Part shown: piece after piece, positions 18,202 through 27,053 of the stretch
Layout: each line of letters begins with the position of its first letter
How positions within the stretch are numbered: position 1 is the stretch's first letter
Origin: Alteromonas stellipolaris
GTDB lineage: Bacteria; Pseudomonadota; Gammaproteobacteria; Enterobacterales; Alteromonadaceae
Reading direction: 5' to 3'
Assembly (NCBI RefSeq): GCF_001562115.1
Contig: NZ_CP013926.1
Location: forward strand, 1,488,001-1,552,000
DNA: 64,000 bases
Translations under genes and position numbers: made by a program
Notes under the pieces: model-generated
The model's input: the letters and a program-made list of their open reading frames with translations, nothing else
The model's database searches: none
What the model was told of the DNA's origin: nothing

Positions 18202-19854
18202 ATGAAGATGGTTAAATATTATGTACTCGGCGCAATTTTAGCACTTATGCTAACTTGGTTTAGCCCAACATTGTGGCTCTCTGTCATTTTTGCTTGGATC
18301 AGCTTTTCGCTGATTGCAGTGAGTAGCGCCTACTTGCTTAACTACCCTGCATTGTTCAGAAAACGCGAAGATGGTTCAATTCCTATCTACATACGTTGGG
18401 TTTTTGTTCCATTTTTATTGGGAAGCTGGTTGTATAATGAGTATGCAAGGCGTACAGATAAGGTACCTCCGTTTCAAAGAATTGATGACCAGCTTTATTT
18501 AGGTTGTCGCATGTCTTCTCAGCATGTGGATATGCTTAAAAACAACAATATTAATGCTATTTTAGACGTTACTGCAGAATTTGATGGTTTAGATTGGACT
18601 GCCTATCAGTTAGATTTTGATTATTTGAACATTCCAGTTCTTGATCATACCAGCCCCACCCAAGAACAACTTACCCTTGCGATTAATTGGTTAGATCAAC
18701 AACTCGTTGAAGGTAAAAATGTTGTTGTGCATTGCGCACTGGGTAGAGGTCGTTCTGTATTAGTGCTAGCCGCCTACCTGCTGGCTAGGGATCCTTCGTT
18801 ATCCATTTTAGATGCGATGGATAAAATTCAAGCGGTTCGTTCAACAGCAAGACTCAACAAACATCAGTTAGCAGCACTTGAAAAAATAAAGAATGGCGGA
18901 AGCTTGTCATTGACTAAGCGCCTTACTCTTATTGCCAACCCTGTTGCTGGAGGAGGTAAATGGGAAGTTGAAAAGGCGGATATTCTTTCAAGACTAAACG
19001 AAAAGTTTAAAGTTACCGTTAAAGAAACAACAGCTGAAGTTAACGGTGAAGTATTGGCTAAAGAAGCCTTAGTCGACGGGGCGCAAATTATTGTCGCCTG
19101 TGGAGGCGACGGCACCATTACCGAAGTGGCCAATGCCCTTACCGATAAAAACGTCACACTTGGGGTTATTCCACTTGGTACTGCCAATGCGCTGTGTCAG
19201 GTGCTCCATGGTTATGCCAGTAAAATTGTTCCCATCAGTACAGCGTGTGACATCATCATTAACGGCAAAACTGCAGATATCGATACTGCCCAGTGTAATG
19301 GCCGAATGATGTTACTAGTTGCTGCGGTCGGGTTTGAAGAGCATATGATTTCCGCCGCGGATCGAGGCGAGAAAGACTCGGGTGGACAGTTTGCCTACCT
19401 TAAGGGGCTATGGGAAGCCATAGGGAAAAATGACAATCTTAGCTTTCAAGTAAAGTTTGATGAAGAAGAAGCCCAGTACTTAGATACACCAAGCTTAGTG
19501 ATAGCTAATGCCGCGCCAATTACCACCGCACTTGCTCAAGGTGGAAATCTACCTGATGTTACTGATGGTAAATTAGATATCACCTGGCTAACTCCACAAG
19601 ATTCTTCTGACCGACAACTACTCTCATTGGCAGAGCTTGTTTTTGGGCCTGAAGAATATAAAACCAGTTCAGACAGTATCAGGCACAAACAAACCCCATC
19701 AATATCCCTTCATTTTGATGAAGAAGTATCTTATGCGGTTGATGGTGAGATTTTCAGTGCACGTGAAATCAGTATCACAACACACCCTGCAAGTCTTCGG
19801 GTATTGACTGGCATAGACCATGTGCAAAATAACAGTCAATCCGCTGCAGAATAG
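18202..19854 (+). CDS. Membrane-anchored tyrosine/dual-specificity phosphatase fused to diacylglycerol-kinase-type lipid kinase
   Basis: 550 residues from the ATG at 18202; GTG at 18193 and TTG at 18178 are in-frame alternatives, and AAGGA at 18185-18189 lies between them. Two to three helices fill about residues 4-80. A phosphatase domain follows, with the complete signature HCALGRGRS (Cys near residue 178). From about residue 238 a DAGK/sphingosine-kinase-type catalytic domain has LIANPVAGGGK, the nucleotide motif CGGDGTITEVANAL and PLGTANALCQVL, and a C-terminal domain ending YAVDGEIFSAREI. The substrate is probably a lipid at the inner membrane; whether the phosphatase acts on lipid or protein cannot be told from sequence. 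Confidence 0.88.
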   Translation: MKMVKYYVLGAILALMLTWFSPTLWLSVIFAWISFSLIAVSSAYLLNYPALFRKREDGSIPIYIRWVFVPFLLGSWLYNEYARRTDKVPPFQRIDDQLYLGCRMSSQHVDMLKNNNINAILDVTAEFDGLDWTAYQLDFDYLNIPVLDHTSPTQEQLTLAINWLDQQLVEGKNVVVHCALGRGRSVLVLAAYLLARDPSLSILDAMDKIQAVRSTARLNKHQLAALEKIKNGGSLSLTKRLTLIANPVAGGGKWEVEKADILSRLNEKFKVTVKETTAEVNGEVLAKEALVDGAQIIVACGGDGTITEVANALTDKNVTLGVIPLGTANALCQVLHGYASKIVPISTACDIIINGKTADIDTAQCNGRMMLLVAAVGFEEHMISAADRGEKDSGGQFAYLKGLWEAIGKNDNLSFQVKFDEEEAQYLDTPSLVIANAAPITTALAQGGNLPDVTDGKLDITWLTPQDSSDRQLLSLAELVFGPEEYKTSSDSIRHKQTPSISLHFDEEVSYAVDGEIFSAREISITTHPASLRVLTGIDHVQNNSQSAAE

Positions 19855-19902
19855 CCATAGGTAAAGATTACCGCAGACCCTATGTAAGAAATGCATTATT
19901 TA

Positions 19903-19939
19903 AGCGGTTACTTATGTATTGTAATAATAAGTAATCGCT
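19903..19939. repeat. Inverted repeat after the fusion gene
   Basis: AGCGGTTACTTAT pairs with ATAAGTAATCGCT (one wobble) around an 11-base loop, about 50 bases after the stop at 19854. There is no clean T run, so it may be a weak terminator or a regulator site for the hemerythrin gene. Confidence 0.4.
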
Positions 19940-20064
19940 AAAAGCTGCATTTACAATGACTTAGTGAACTTAATATAGTGGAACGCTTCTCGCATTAGCT
20001 AAACGTGTAAAGTGTAAAGTGCTTTTTACGCAACATTTTAGTTTAACTAGTTGAGGGATTACCG

Positions 20065-20508
20065 ATGAAGATTTTCGAAGCGTTACGCCAAGACCATGAG
20101 AAACAAAGGCTGTTACTTAAAATTCTCGCTGAGACCAGTGGAGACACAGCTGCACGCAGAGAGTATTACCAAGAGCTTAAAAACCAGCTTGAAAGTCATG
20201 CTGTTGCAGAGGAGCGCCATTTTTATTCTCCTCTCCTCAAAAAAGATGACGCTGTAGATCTAACCCGTCACGGTATTGCAGAGCATCATGAAATTGATGA
20301 GCTCATTGAAAAACTGGATGAGACCAAAATGGACTCCCCAGGATGGTTACGTCACTTAAAAACTCTTCAGGAAAAAGTTGAGCACCACCTTGCTGATGAA
20401 GAGCAAGAGTTTTTCCAAGTCGCTGGTCGACTTCTCAACGAGTCTCAAAAGAATAAGCTTGCCGACTCTTATCAAGAAGAAATGGCAAAAGAACTCGCGC
20501 CTCACTAG
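20065..20508 (+). CDS. Hemerythrin-domain protein
   Basis: 147 residues, soluble, one four-helix hemerythrin HHE domain. Putative di-iron ligands are His in LRQDHEKQR, His and Glu in ESHAVAEERHFYSPLL, His in IAEHHEIDELI, and His/Glu in EHHLADEEQEFF. Such proteins bind oxygen or sense or protect against oxidative and nitrosative stress. GAGGGA lies before the ATG. It is a single gene followed by a strong terminator shared with the convergent yqaE-like gene. Confidence 0.92.
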   Translation: MKIFEALRQDHEKQRLLLKILAETSGDTAARREYYQELKNQLESHAVAEERHFYSPLLKKDDAVDLTRHGIAEHHEIDELIEKLDETKMDSPGWLRHLKTLQEKVEHHLADEEQEFFQVAGRLLNESQKNKLADSYQEEMAKELAPH

Positions 20509-20541
20509 GCGTGAGTTTTACATGAACCTTACAGATACAAA

Positions 20542-20566
20542 AAAGGCCAGTCATAGACTGGCCTTT
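20542..20566. terminator. Bidirectional terminator
   Basis: Perfect 11-bp stem AAAGGCCAGTC / GACTGGCCTTT with an ATA loop, then TCTTTT on the plus strand and A-rich flank on the left. It separates the hemerythrin gene from the convergent yqaE-like gene. Confidence 0.9.
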
Positions 20567-20605
20567 CTTTTAATCTTTGGTTTTACTAAAACTTAGTAAA
20601 ATAAA

Positions 20606-20764
20606 CTATCGTTTAGCAATAATGTACACGGCGTGGATAACACCGGGAAAATAGCCAAACAATGTTAGAAGGATGTTTATCCAAAACTGAGCGCCAATAC
20701 CAACTTGTAAGAACACGCCTAGAGGAGGCAGTAAAATTGAAAGTATAATGCGAATAATGTCCAT
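20606..20764 (-). CDS. YqaE/Pmp3 family membrane protein
   Basis: 52 residues from ATG at 20764 to TAG. The whole protein is two hydrophobic helices: IIRIILSILLPPLGVFLQ, then NILLTLFGYFPGVIHAVYII and a basic end AKR. LPPLGVF and the G-FPG-IHA-Y order are the YqaE/Pmp3 hallmarks. Yeast and plant members are induced by salt and cold and affect membrane potential. AAGGAT lies about 6 bases before the ATG. Confidence 0.92.
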   Translation of the reverse strand: MDIIRIILSILLPPLGVFLQVGIGAQFWINILLTLFGYFPGVIHAVYIIAKR

Positions 20765-20894
20765 AATAATATCCTTGTTTTTGAAGTAATTTCACAGTTT
20801 ACCCACTCTAACTGCAATTTCTTACGTTTTTGAGCAGGCTTTGATTTTATAATGCATATATACTGCCAACAATAAGGAATTTAATGGTTCACGT

Positions 20895-23231
20895 CTATTC
20901 ACCTAAAGGTGAATTTTCTAACCACTCTTCTAGCGCATCCTTCGCTAATGGTCGGCTAATGAAGAAACCTTGTGCAATATCACAGCCCCACTCTTTCAAA
21001 ATATTTAGCGATATCTCGTCTTCTACCCCTTCAGCCACCACTTTCAAATCAAATGCAGAAGCTAATCCCAGCACGGTATGAACTATTTGCTTATCGTTGT
21101 CATCGGTTGCTAACGACAAAATAAAGCTTTTATCAATTTTGATGGTATCTACAGGCAGGTTTTTCAAATACGCAAGCGATGAATAGCCAGTGCCAAAGTC
21201 GTCGATTGCAAAGTGAAACCCCCTACTGGTCAATGAGTTCAAGTTTTCAATAGCCAGCGATGCATCGGCTACCAAATCACTTTCTGTTATTTCTAGCTCT
21301 AGCGCATCGGGTGAAAGTGCCGCATCAGTAAGCATAGAAACCAATTTATCCAGTAACGGCTTATTTTGAATATCTTGGGTTGATAAATTCATCGCTACCG
21401 TAAAGCCATAGCCTTTCTGCCTGAAGTACGATAAATCAGCAATGGTTTGCTGCATAACCCAAGTCGTGACTTGCTCAATTAGAGCTGCCTGTTCAGCAAT
21501 AGTAATAAATTCATCTGGTGGTACGAAGCCAAGGGTTTCGTTATTCCACCTTATTAGCGCTTCCATACTGCATACTTTCATCGTGCTGAGATCAATTTTT
21601 GGTTGATACACCATAGAAAGCTCACTTTGATTGCTAGAAAGCGCGCGCTTAAGCTCGGTGGTAATGGTTAAACGCCTAACGTACTTAGCCTCAAGTTCGG
21701 GCCGATAGTGAACACACCATGCATTAGAATGAATAGCTTCGTCGGTAACAATATTAACTTTACGAAATAGCTCTTCTGAGTTGGTAGCATCCTGAGGACA
21801 AGACACCACGGCCATCGCTACCTTAACTGGGATCGAAATTAAGTTACTTTCGACGGGCTGCTCTAAAATGTGTTTCAGTGTTTCTATTTGGTTTTCGTCT
21901 AACGCCGTATCGGTAATATAGAGAATTTCTCCCCCCGCTAAACGTGCAGAGGTGCCAGGCCAGCGAAGCAAGCGCGTAGCGAGTGCCTTGAGCGTGTTGT
22001 CACCGTTGGAATACCCATAAAGGTCGTTAGTGGTTCTAAAGCCAATAATCGTAATAGCAACAACCTGCAAGGTTACGTTTTCAGACATTTTTCCATCAAA
22101 ATACCCTTCCACGTAATTTCGATTAAACAAACCGGTTAGCACATCATGTTGCGCTTGATACCGAATGTGATTTTCTCGGTGCTGAATGCTCTCTTGCATG
22201 CTATCCACTGCCGAAGCCAGCTCACTAATTTCTCGAAGTTTAGCGGGTTCATTTAGTGTAGCGCCATATTCTCCTCCAGCTACGCGGTTAACGGCTTCCA
22301 CAAGATTAGAAACAGAACTACTCACATTTCTAGCCAGTAGCATTGAGAACCCCAACGCCACCAGAACCGCAACTAGGGTTAACACGAGAATACTTAATTG
22401 GATGTCAGTAAACGCCTGAAAGGCATCTGATACATCAACGGCAATAGTAATGCGTACAGGAAGTTCCGACATCGACACTAGGCTAACTTCACGGCTAATG
22501 TAGGTGTTTTTTTGCTTGAATGTAACATCAACCCAAGAAGGCGTAGGATCACTTGTTAAAACTGATTCTACTTGCTCTGGCGAAAGTGTTGATGCAATGG
22601 GCATATTGTCAGTGACATTGGTGATAATAATTTCAGCATCAACAAGATTTTTTAATTCTTGTAGTAATGTTTCGTCAAACTCCACACCGATAATCATGTA
22701 ATAGCGTAATGTGGGAATCTCTACTTTATAGAGGTTTAATTGAATTAATGAGTCGTTAATAAGGAAAAAGCCGCTTTCATAGCCTTTCGCAACCAAAGCG
22801 GTGCTCGCCTCTAAGGTTTCCCCTGGTTTAAACAAGGCACTATGAGATGCAACAATGGTGTGATCTAAATTCACTAATGCAATGACATTGGAATTAATAC
22901 GCGACGCATAACTTTCTAAAGCAGTTTGTATAGAAGGTAAATCTGCAGTTCCCACGGCTTGGCGAAAGTCGTAGGAGCGAAGTAGTACGTTAGATACATT
23001 TTTTATAATGGCTTGGCGATCTTCAATCAGCCTATGCAGTACCTTTTCAGTAACAGCGATATCTTGGCTAATATTTTGTTTTACTAAGTTGTTAGCTGAC
23101 TTCCAAACCCCTGCAACAATGAGGAGTGAGGCTATAAAAATCCCGCCAAGGAGGGTTCTAAAAAGACTTTGTCGAAGTGATATTTGCAACCTACCGCTCC
23201 CAGCGCACCGTTCTATACATAATACGTACAT
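20895..23231 (-). CDS. Membrane-bound GGDEF-EAL protein, probable c-di-GMP phosphodiesterase
   Basis: 778 residues. A helix near residue 30, a periplasmic sensor region (about 50-275), a second helix (about 278-300), HAMP (about 300-350), GGDEF (about 365-510) and EAL (about 525-775) follow in order. The GGDEF site reads ARLAGGEILY, so the catalytic Asp-Glu is lost. The EAL site looks complete: EALIRW, ELEITES, DDFGTGYSSL, IDKSFI, VVAEGVED and AQGFF. It should hydrolyse cyclic di-GMP in response to a periplasmic signal. The start is uncertain: a TTG at 23189 has GGGAG 7 bases upstream, better placed than the site of the ATG at 23231. Confidence 0.92.
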   Translation of the reverse strand: MYVLCIERCAGSGRLQISLRQSLFRTLLGGIFIASLLIVAGVWKSANNLVKQNISQDIAVTEKVLHRLIEDRQAIIKNVSNVLLRSYDFRQAVGTADLPSIQTALESYASRINSNVIALVNLDHTIVASHSALFKPGETLEASTALVAKGYESGFFLINDSLIQLNLYKVEIPTLRYYMIIGVEFDETLLQELKNLVDAEIIITNVTDNMPIASTLSPEQVESVLTSDPTPSWVDVTFKQKNTYISREVSLVSMSELPVRITIAVDVSDAFQAFTDIQLSILVLTLVAVLVALGFSMLLARNVSSSVSNLVEAVNRVAGGEYGATLNEPAKLREISELASAVDSMQESIQHRENHIRYQAQHDVLTGLFNRNYVEGYFDGKMSENVTLQVVAITIIGFRTTNDLYGYSNGDNTLKALATRLLRWPGTSARLAGGEILYITDTALDENQIETLKHILEQPVESNLISIPVKVAMAVVSCPQDATNSEELFRKVNIVTDEAIHSNAWCVHYRPELEAKYVRRLTITTELKRALSSNQSELSMVYQPKIDLSTMKVCSMEALIRWNNETLGFVPPDEFITIAEQAALIEQVTTWVMQQTIADLSYFRQKGYGFTVAMNLSTQDIQNKPLLDKLVSMLTDAALSPDALELEITESDLVADASLAIENLNSLTSRGFHFAIDDFGTGYSSLAYLKNLPVDTIKIDKSFILSLATDDNDKQIVHTVLGLASAFDLKVVAEGVEDEISLNILKEWGCDIAQGFFISRPLAKDALEEWLENSPLGE

Positions 23232-23333
23232 TCACTTTTTCTAATTGAGTTAGTAGCATAGCCCAAATACCGCAATACTAATAGTCGCTAGGTTGGTGTA
23301 ATTCCTCATTTTGTAAAAAATTTACAGACACAA

Positions 23334-23357
23334 AAAAACCGGCTAAAAGCCGGTTTT
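23334..23357 (-). terminator. Terminator after tRNA-Leu
   Basis: Stem AAAACCGGCT / AGCCGGTTTT with a short A loop, flanked by A and T runs. It lies 6 bases from the tRNA 3' end and closes the tpiA-secG-tRNA unit on the minus strand. Confidence 0.88.
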
Positions 23358-23363
23358 TAAAGT

Positions 23364-23449
23364 TGGTGCGGAAAGCGGGACTTGAACCCGCACGAGCTAT
23401 GCTCACCACCCCCTCAAGATGGCGTGTCTACCAATTCCACCACTTCCGC
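23364..23449 (-). tRNA. leuU: tRNA-Leu, anticodon GAG
   Basis: 86 nt with encoded CCA. The acceptor stem GCGGAAG pairs with UUUCCGC, discriminator A. The D arm reads TGGTGGAATTGGTAGACACG, the anticodon stem CCATC/GGTGG frames loop TTGAGGG (anticodon at 23413-23415), the long variable arm GGTGAGCATAGCTC is a class II feature, and the T arm is GCGGGTTCAAGTCCCGC. It matches E. coli leuU in anticodon and position after secG, 7 bases from the secG stop, so the two are probably cut from one transcript. Confidence 0.97.
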
Positions 23450-23456
23450 AAAAATC

Positions 23457-23906
23457 TTAGTTAGGTACGTCTGAATCGTCAGCGTTAGCCTTAGGTACAT
23501 CACCTTCGGTGACTTCAGCATTAGAAGCGTCACCCATTGGAATGTCATTCTCCGTTGCTGCATCTTCTGCAGGCGAATCCATAACAGGAACGTCCATATC
23601 AGCTGGCGCTTGTATTGGTGCTTCAACAGCCGCTGGTACTTCTAAATTATCCCACTCGTCTTCTGCACTTTCGCGGTTTGCTGTCATCGCGCCTAATGTA
23701 AGGCTGATAAAGAAGAACAAGCCTGCAAGAATGGCTGTAGTACGAGTCATGAAGTTACCAGAACCACCTGAACCGAAAACCGTATTTGAGCCGCCGCTAC
23801 CAAAAGAAGCGCCCATATCTGCACCTTTACCCTGTTGAATAAGAACAAAACCAATCAACAGCAATGCAACAATTAAATATGCTACCAGTAGCACTTCGTA
23901 AACCAT
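23457..23906 (-). CDS. secG: Preprotein translocase subunit SecG
   Basis: 149 residues. The SecG core is at the N-terminus: a first helix (VYEVLLVAYLIVALLLIGFVLIQQG), the conserved GKGADMGASFGSGGSNTVFGSGGSGNF loop, and a second helix (AILAGLFFFISLTLGAM). SecG joins SecYE in the inner membrane and helps SecA-driven export. The C-terminal ~70 residues are acidic and rich in Asp, Glu, Ala, Pro and Val, longer than the E. coli protein (110). Same order as E. coli: tpiA is upstream here, tRNA-Leu downstream. Confidence 0.95.
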   Translation of the reverse strand: MVYEVLLVAYLIVALLLIGFVLIQQGKGADMGASFGSGGSNTVFGSGGSGNFMTRTTAILAGLFFFISLTLGAMTANRESAEDEWDNLEVPAAVEAPIQAPADMDVPVMDSPAEDAATENDIPMGDASNAEVTEGDVPKANADDSDVPN

Positions 23907-23916
23907 AATTACCTCG

Positions 23917-24663
23917 TCAGTTTGCCGCTTGGCAAATTGAAATAAAATCTTCTGTCTTTAAGCTGGCGCCACCAATGAGGCCACCATCTACGTCTTGTTG
24001 TGCAAACAATGTTTTAGCGTTATCTGCTTTAACACTGCCGCCGTATAAAATTCGTAACCCTTGAGCAAGCTCTGCGTCTACTTTTGCAAAGTATCCACGA
24101 ATAAATTCATGTACGTCTTGCGCTTGTTCAGGTGAAGCTGTCTTTCCAGTACCTATCGCCCAAACAGGCTCGTAAGCAAGTACCGATTTAGAAAGCTCTT
24201 CAACGGTTAAACCGTCGACTAATGCATCAAGTTGTTCGCCAATAAAAGACTCAACCTGACCACTTTCTCTAATATCAAGTGACTCACCCACGCAAATAAT
24301 TGGGGTTAATCCACTTGCAATTGATTTCTTTGCTTTCTTGGCCACTAAGCTATTGCTTTCGCCGTGGTCGTCTCTTCTCTCTGAGTGCCCTACTATGGCG
24401 TACGTACAACCAAGTTCACTGAGCATGTCAGCGGAAAGGTCACCCGTGTGAGCGCCATTATCAAGATGACTAACATCTTGACCACCCAGCGCAAAAGCTT
24501 GAGTAGAAAAGGCTGAAAGATATAAAGCAGGAGGACAAATAACTACGTCAACATTAACAAGTGCATTATTTTCAAATGCATCGTTGAACGTAGTGACTAG
24601 AGAACGATTACCGTTCATTTTCCAATTGCCCGCTACCAGCGGCTTTCTTTTATTGTTATTCAC
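23917..24663 (-). CDS. tpiA: Triosephosphate isomerase
   Basis: 248 residues. It interconverts dihydroxyacetone phosphate and glyceraldehyde 3-phosphate. Catalytic elements: Lys in AGNWKMNG, His in IVGHSERR, Glu in LAYEPVWAIGTG, and phosphate-binding ILYGGSVK. The stop is 10 bases before secG, so they share a transcript. Some gammaproteobacteria keep tpiA next to glmM and secG, as here. Confidence 0.97.
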   Translation of the reverse strand: MNNNKRKPLVAGNWKMNGNRSLVTTFNDAFENNALVNVDVVICPPALYLSAFSTQAFALGGQDVSHLDNGAHTGDLSADMLSELGCTYAIVGHSERRDDHGESNSLVAKKAKKSIASGLTPIICVGESLDIRESGQVESFIGEQLDALVDGLTVEELSKSVLAYEPVWAIGTGKTASPEQAQDVHEFIRGYFAKVDAELAQGLRILYGGSVKADNAKTLFAQQDVDGGLIGGASLKTEDFISICQAAN

Positions 24664-24758
24664 AATGCAGACCTTAGCCCTGTCTTAAAGCGGGCGTGAT
24701 ATTAACGATTTCAGTAAAAATATACAAGTATAAAACGCGAAATTTCCAGTTCTGCCAA

Positions 24759-26102
24759 CTAATTGGCGACTTTACGAACAGTTTCAGCAATATGCTCTGC
24801 CCACTTGGAAGAATGCCCTTCATTATCAGACTCTACCATAACGCGAATAAGAGGTTCGGTTCCGCTTTTACGTAATAAAACGCGGCCTTTCTTACCTAAT
24901 GCAGCCTCTGCTTCTTGTTTAGCGCCTTGCACATCAGCGTGGGCTAGATAATCTTGACTAGCATCTTGATAACGCACGTTGACTAAACACTGAGGATACA
25001 TATCAAAGCCATTACTTAAATCGTGTAAATCTAAGTCTGAGCGTAACATTGCAGCGATAACTTGTAAGCCAGCAATAATGCCGTCGCCGGTAGAAGAGGT
25101 GGCCAAATTCAGAATGTGACCCGAGTTCTCACCACCAATTGCCCAGCCTTTTTGCTGGAGCATTTCCATGACATAGCGGTCCCCTACTTTGCTTCGTGCA
25201 AAAGGAACGCCTAGCTTGCTAAAGGCGATCTCTAAACCAAGGTTGCTCATTAATGTGCCTACAACACCGCCTTGCATACGACCATTTTTAAGTGCATCGC
25301 GAGCAATCATATATACAATTTGGTCGCCATCTATCACATTGCCTAAATGGTCAACCATCATGATACGGTCGCCGTCACCATCTAAAGCAAATCCAAGATG
25401 TGCGTTGGTTTCTTTTACTTTCTCAACGATTGCGTCCATCGAAGTGGCGCCAACGCCTTCATTAATATTTAAACCATTTGGCGCGGTACCAATTTCAACT
25501 ACCGTAGCACCAAGCTCGCGCAATACATTCGGCGCTATATGATAAGTAGCGCCGTGTGCGCAATCTACTACTATTTTTAAACCGGTAAGAGATAAGTCAG
25601 ACGGGAAACTACCTTTACAAAATTCAATATAGCGGCCAGCAGCATCGTTAATTCTGGTCGCCTTTCCTAACTTGTCAGAAGCAACGCATGTCATTGGCTT
25701 ATCAAGCATGTCTTCTATAGCCAGTTCAATATCATCGTCTAGCTTATAACCATCCGCTGAGAAAAACTTAATCCCATTATCGTAATAAGGATTATGAGAA
25801 GCACTAATGACAATACCAGCTTCTGAACGAAATGTTTTCGTTAGGTAAGCAATAGCCGGTGTAGGCATAGGACCAAGCAAGCCACTATCAATACCTGCAG
25901 CAGATAAGCCTGCCTCTAAAGAAGACTCTAGCATGTAGCCAGATATACGGGTGTCTTTGCCAATAAGTACTTTATTAGTGCCTCGTCCGGCAAGCACTTT
26001 CCCTGCTGCCCAACCAAGCTTAATGACAAATTCGGGATTAATATTACTTTCGCCCACTTTACCGCGTATGCCATCAGTGCCGAAATATTTACGCTGCCCC
26101 AT
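24759..26102 (-). CDS. glmM: Phosphoglucosamine mutase
   Basis: 447 residues. It converts glucosamine 6-phosphate to glucosamine 1-phosphate for UDP-GlcNAc and hence cell wall and LPS. Visible are the N-terminal [12 protein letters not shown], the phosphoserine loop [17 protein letters not shown] (Ser near residue 102), the metal loop DGDGDRI, the sugar loop GGENSGH and the phosphate-binding [13 protein letters not shown]. It lies 9 bases after folP, so folP-glmM is one unit, as in E. coli. Confidence 0.97.
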   Translation of the reverse strand: MGQRKYFGTDGIRGKVGESNINPEFVIKLGWAAGKVLAGRGTNKVLIGKDTRISGYMLESSLEAGLSAAGIDSGLLGPMPTPAIAYLTKTFRSEAGIVISASHNPYYDNGIKFFSADGYKLDDDIELAIEDMLDKPMTCVASDKLGKATRINDAAGRYIEFCKGSFPSDLSLTGLKIVVDCAHGATYHIAPNVLRELGATVVEIGTAPNGLNINEGVGATSMDAIVEKVKETNAHLGFALDGDGDRIMMVDHLGNVIDGDQIVYMIARDALKNGRMQGGVVGTLMSNLGLEIAFSKLGVPFARSKVGDRYVMEMLQQKGWAIGGENSGHILNLATSSTGDGIIAGLQVIAAMLRSDLDLHDLSNGFDMYPQCLVNVRYQDASQDYLAHADVQGAKQEAEAALGKKGRVLLRKSGTEPLIRVMVESDNEGHSSKWAEHIAETVRKVAN

Positions 26103-26111
26103 GAAGGTTCC

Positions 26112-26936
26112 TTATTCTATTGTTGTTAGCATATTAACAATGTTAACTGCGTCCGCCGTTTCCTGTACATCGTGAACGCGGATAATATGCGCACCTTGCT
26201 GTGCTGCAATTGTAGCGAGGGTAATACTTCCCGCCAAGCGTTCATCCACATTTCTATTTAACAAATTGCCAATCATTGATTTACGAGACATACCCACTAG
26301 CACCGGATAGCCCAGCGCCATTATGCTTGGGAGGTGTTTAACCAGTGCATAGTTATGTTCAAGGGTTTTACCAAAACCGTAACCAGGGTCGAACAAAATT
26401 TGCTCTTTTTTAATACCAGCCTCTATGCACTTAGATGCTCTTGCTAATAAAAATTGTTTAACGTCAGCCACAACATCTTTGTAATGGGGCTGCTGTTGCA
26501 TATCTTTAGGCTGCCCTTGCATGTGCATTAAACACACAGGCACATTCGCATTTGCCGCTGCCGTTAGCGCACCAGGTTCTTGCAAGGCTCTTACATCATT
26601 AATTAGCCCTGCCCCAGCTTGCACAGCCTGGTTCATTACCTCAGCTTTACTGGTATCTACTGAAATAATGCAATCGGTATTGGCACGTAAAGCTTCAATT
26701 ACCGGAATAACGCGGTCTAGTTCTTCATCAAGTGAAACTGCTGCTGCGCCTGGTCGAGTTGACTCACCGCCTACATCAATTAACGTGGCACCTTGAGATA
26801 GCATCTGTTCAGCATGTTTTACCGCATTTTCAAGAAGCGTATGTTTACCGCCGTCAGAAAATGAGTCGGGTGTTACATTTAAGATGCCCATAACTTGCGG
26901 TCGGGATAAGTCTAATTTGTGGGAGGAGAACTGCAT
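26112..26936 (-). CDS. folP: Dihydropteroate synthase
   Basis: 274 residues from the ATG at 26936; an in-frame ATG at 26984 would add 16 residues. The shorter start aligns with the E. coli N-terminus and has a weak AGAG before it, while the longer has none. The enzyme joins para-aminobenzoate to the pterin pyrophosphate in folate synthesis and is the sulfonamide target. Motifs: VMGILNVTPDSFSDGG, LIDVGGESTRPGA, LINDVRAL, ILFDPGYGFGKTLEHN and VGMSRKSMI. Confidence 0.94.
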   Translation of the reverse strand: MQFSSHKLDLSRPQVMGILNVTPDSFSDGGKHTLLENAVKHAEQMLSQGATLIDVGGESTRPGAAAVSLDEELDRVIPVIEALRANTDCIISVDTSKAEVMNQAVQAGAGLINDVRALQEPGALTAAANANVPVCLMHMQGQPKDMQQQPHYKDVVADVKQFLLARASKCIEAGIKKEQILFDPGYGFGKTLEHNYALVKHLPSIMALGYPVLVGMSRKSMIGNLLNRNVDERLAGSITLATIAAQQGAHIIRVHDVQETADAVNIVNMLTTIE

Positions 26937-27008
26937 TTGCTTACTCTTTAAATCAATCAGCCAGCACGGCGTGGTATCGGTCATTTGAAATTATTACTGC
27001 ACAAATAA

Positions 27009-27033
27009 AAAACGCCAGAAATACTGGCGTTTT
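27009..27033 (-). terminator. ftsH terminator
   Basis: 10-bp stem AAAACGCCAG / CTGGCGTTTT with a 5-base loop, ending on the minus strand in a T-rich tract. It lies between ftsH and folP, so the downstream folP-glmM unit needs read-through or its own promoter. Confidence 0.85.
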
Positions 27034-27053
27034 ATAAACTTTAAAAGCTACGT

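Noticed and set aside
23364..23449. Genomic-island attachment site at tRNA-Leu
   Set aside because: No integrase gene in the window and no second copy of the tRNA 3' end seen on reading; recorded only as a possibility under the split-cluster finding.
23414..23626. 70-codon minus-strand ORF running from secG into the tRNA gene
   Set aside because: Out-of-frame shadow of secG that reads through tRNA-Leu; not a gene.
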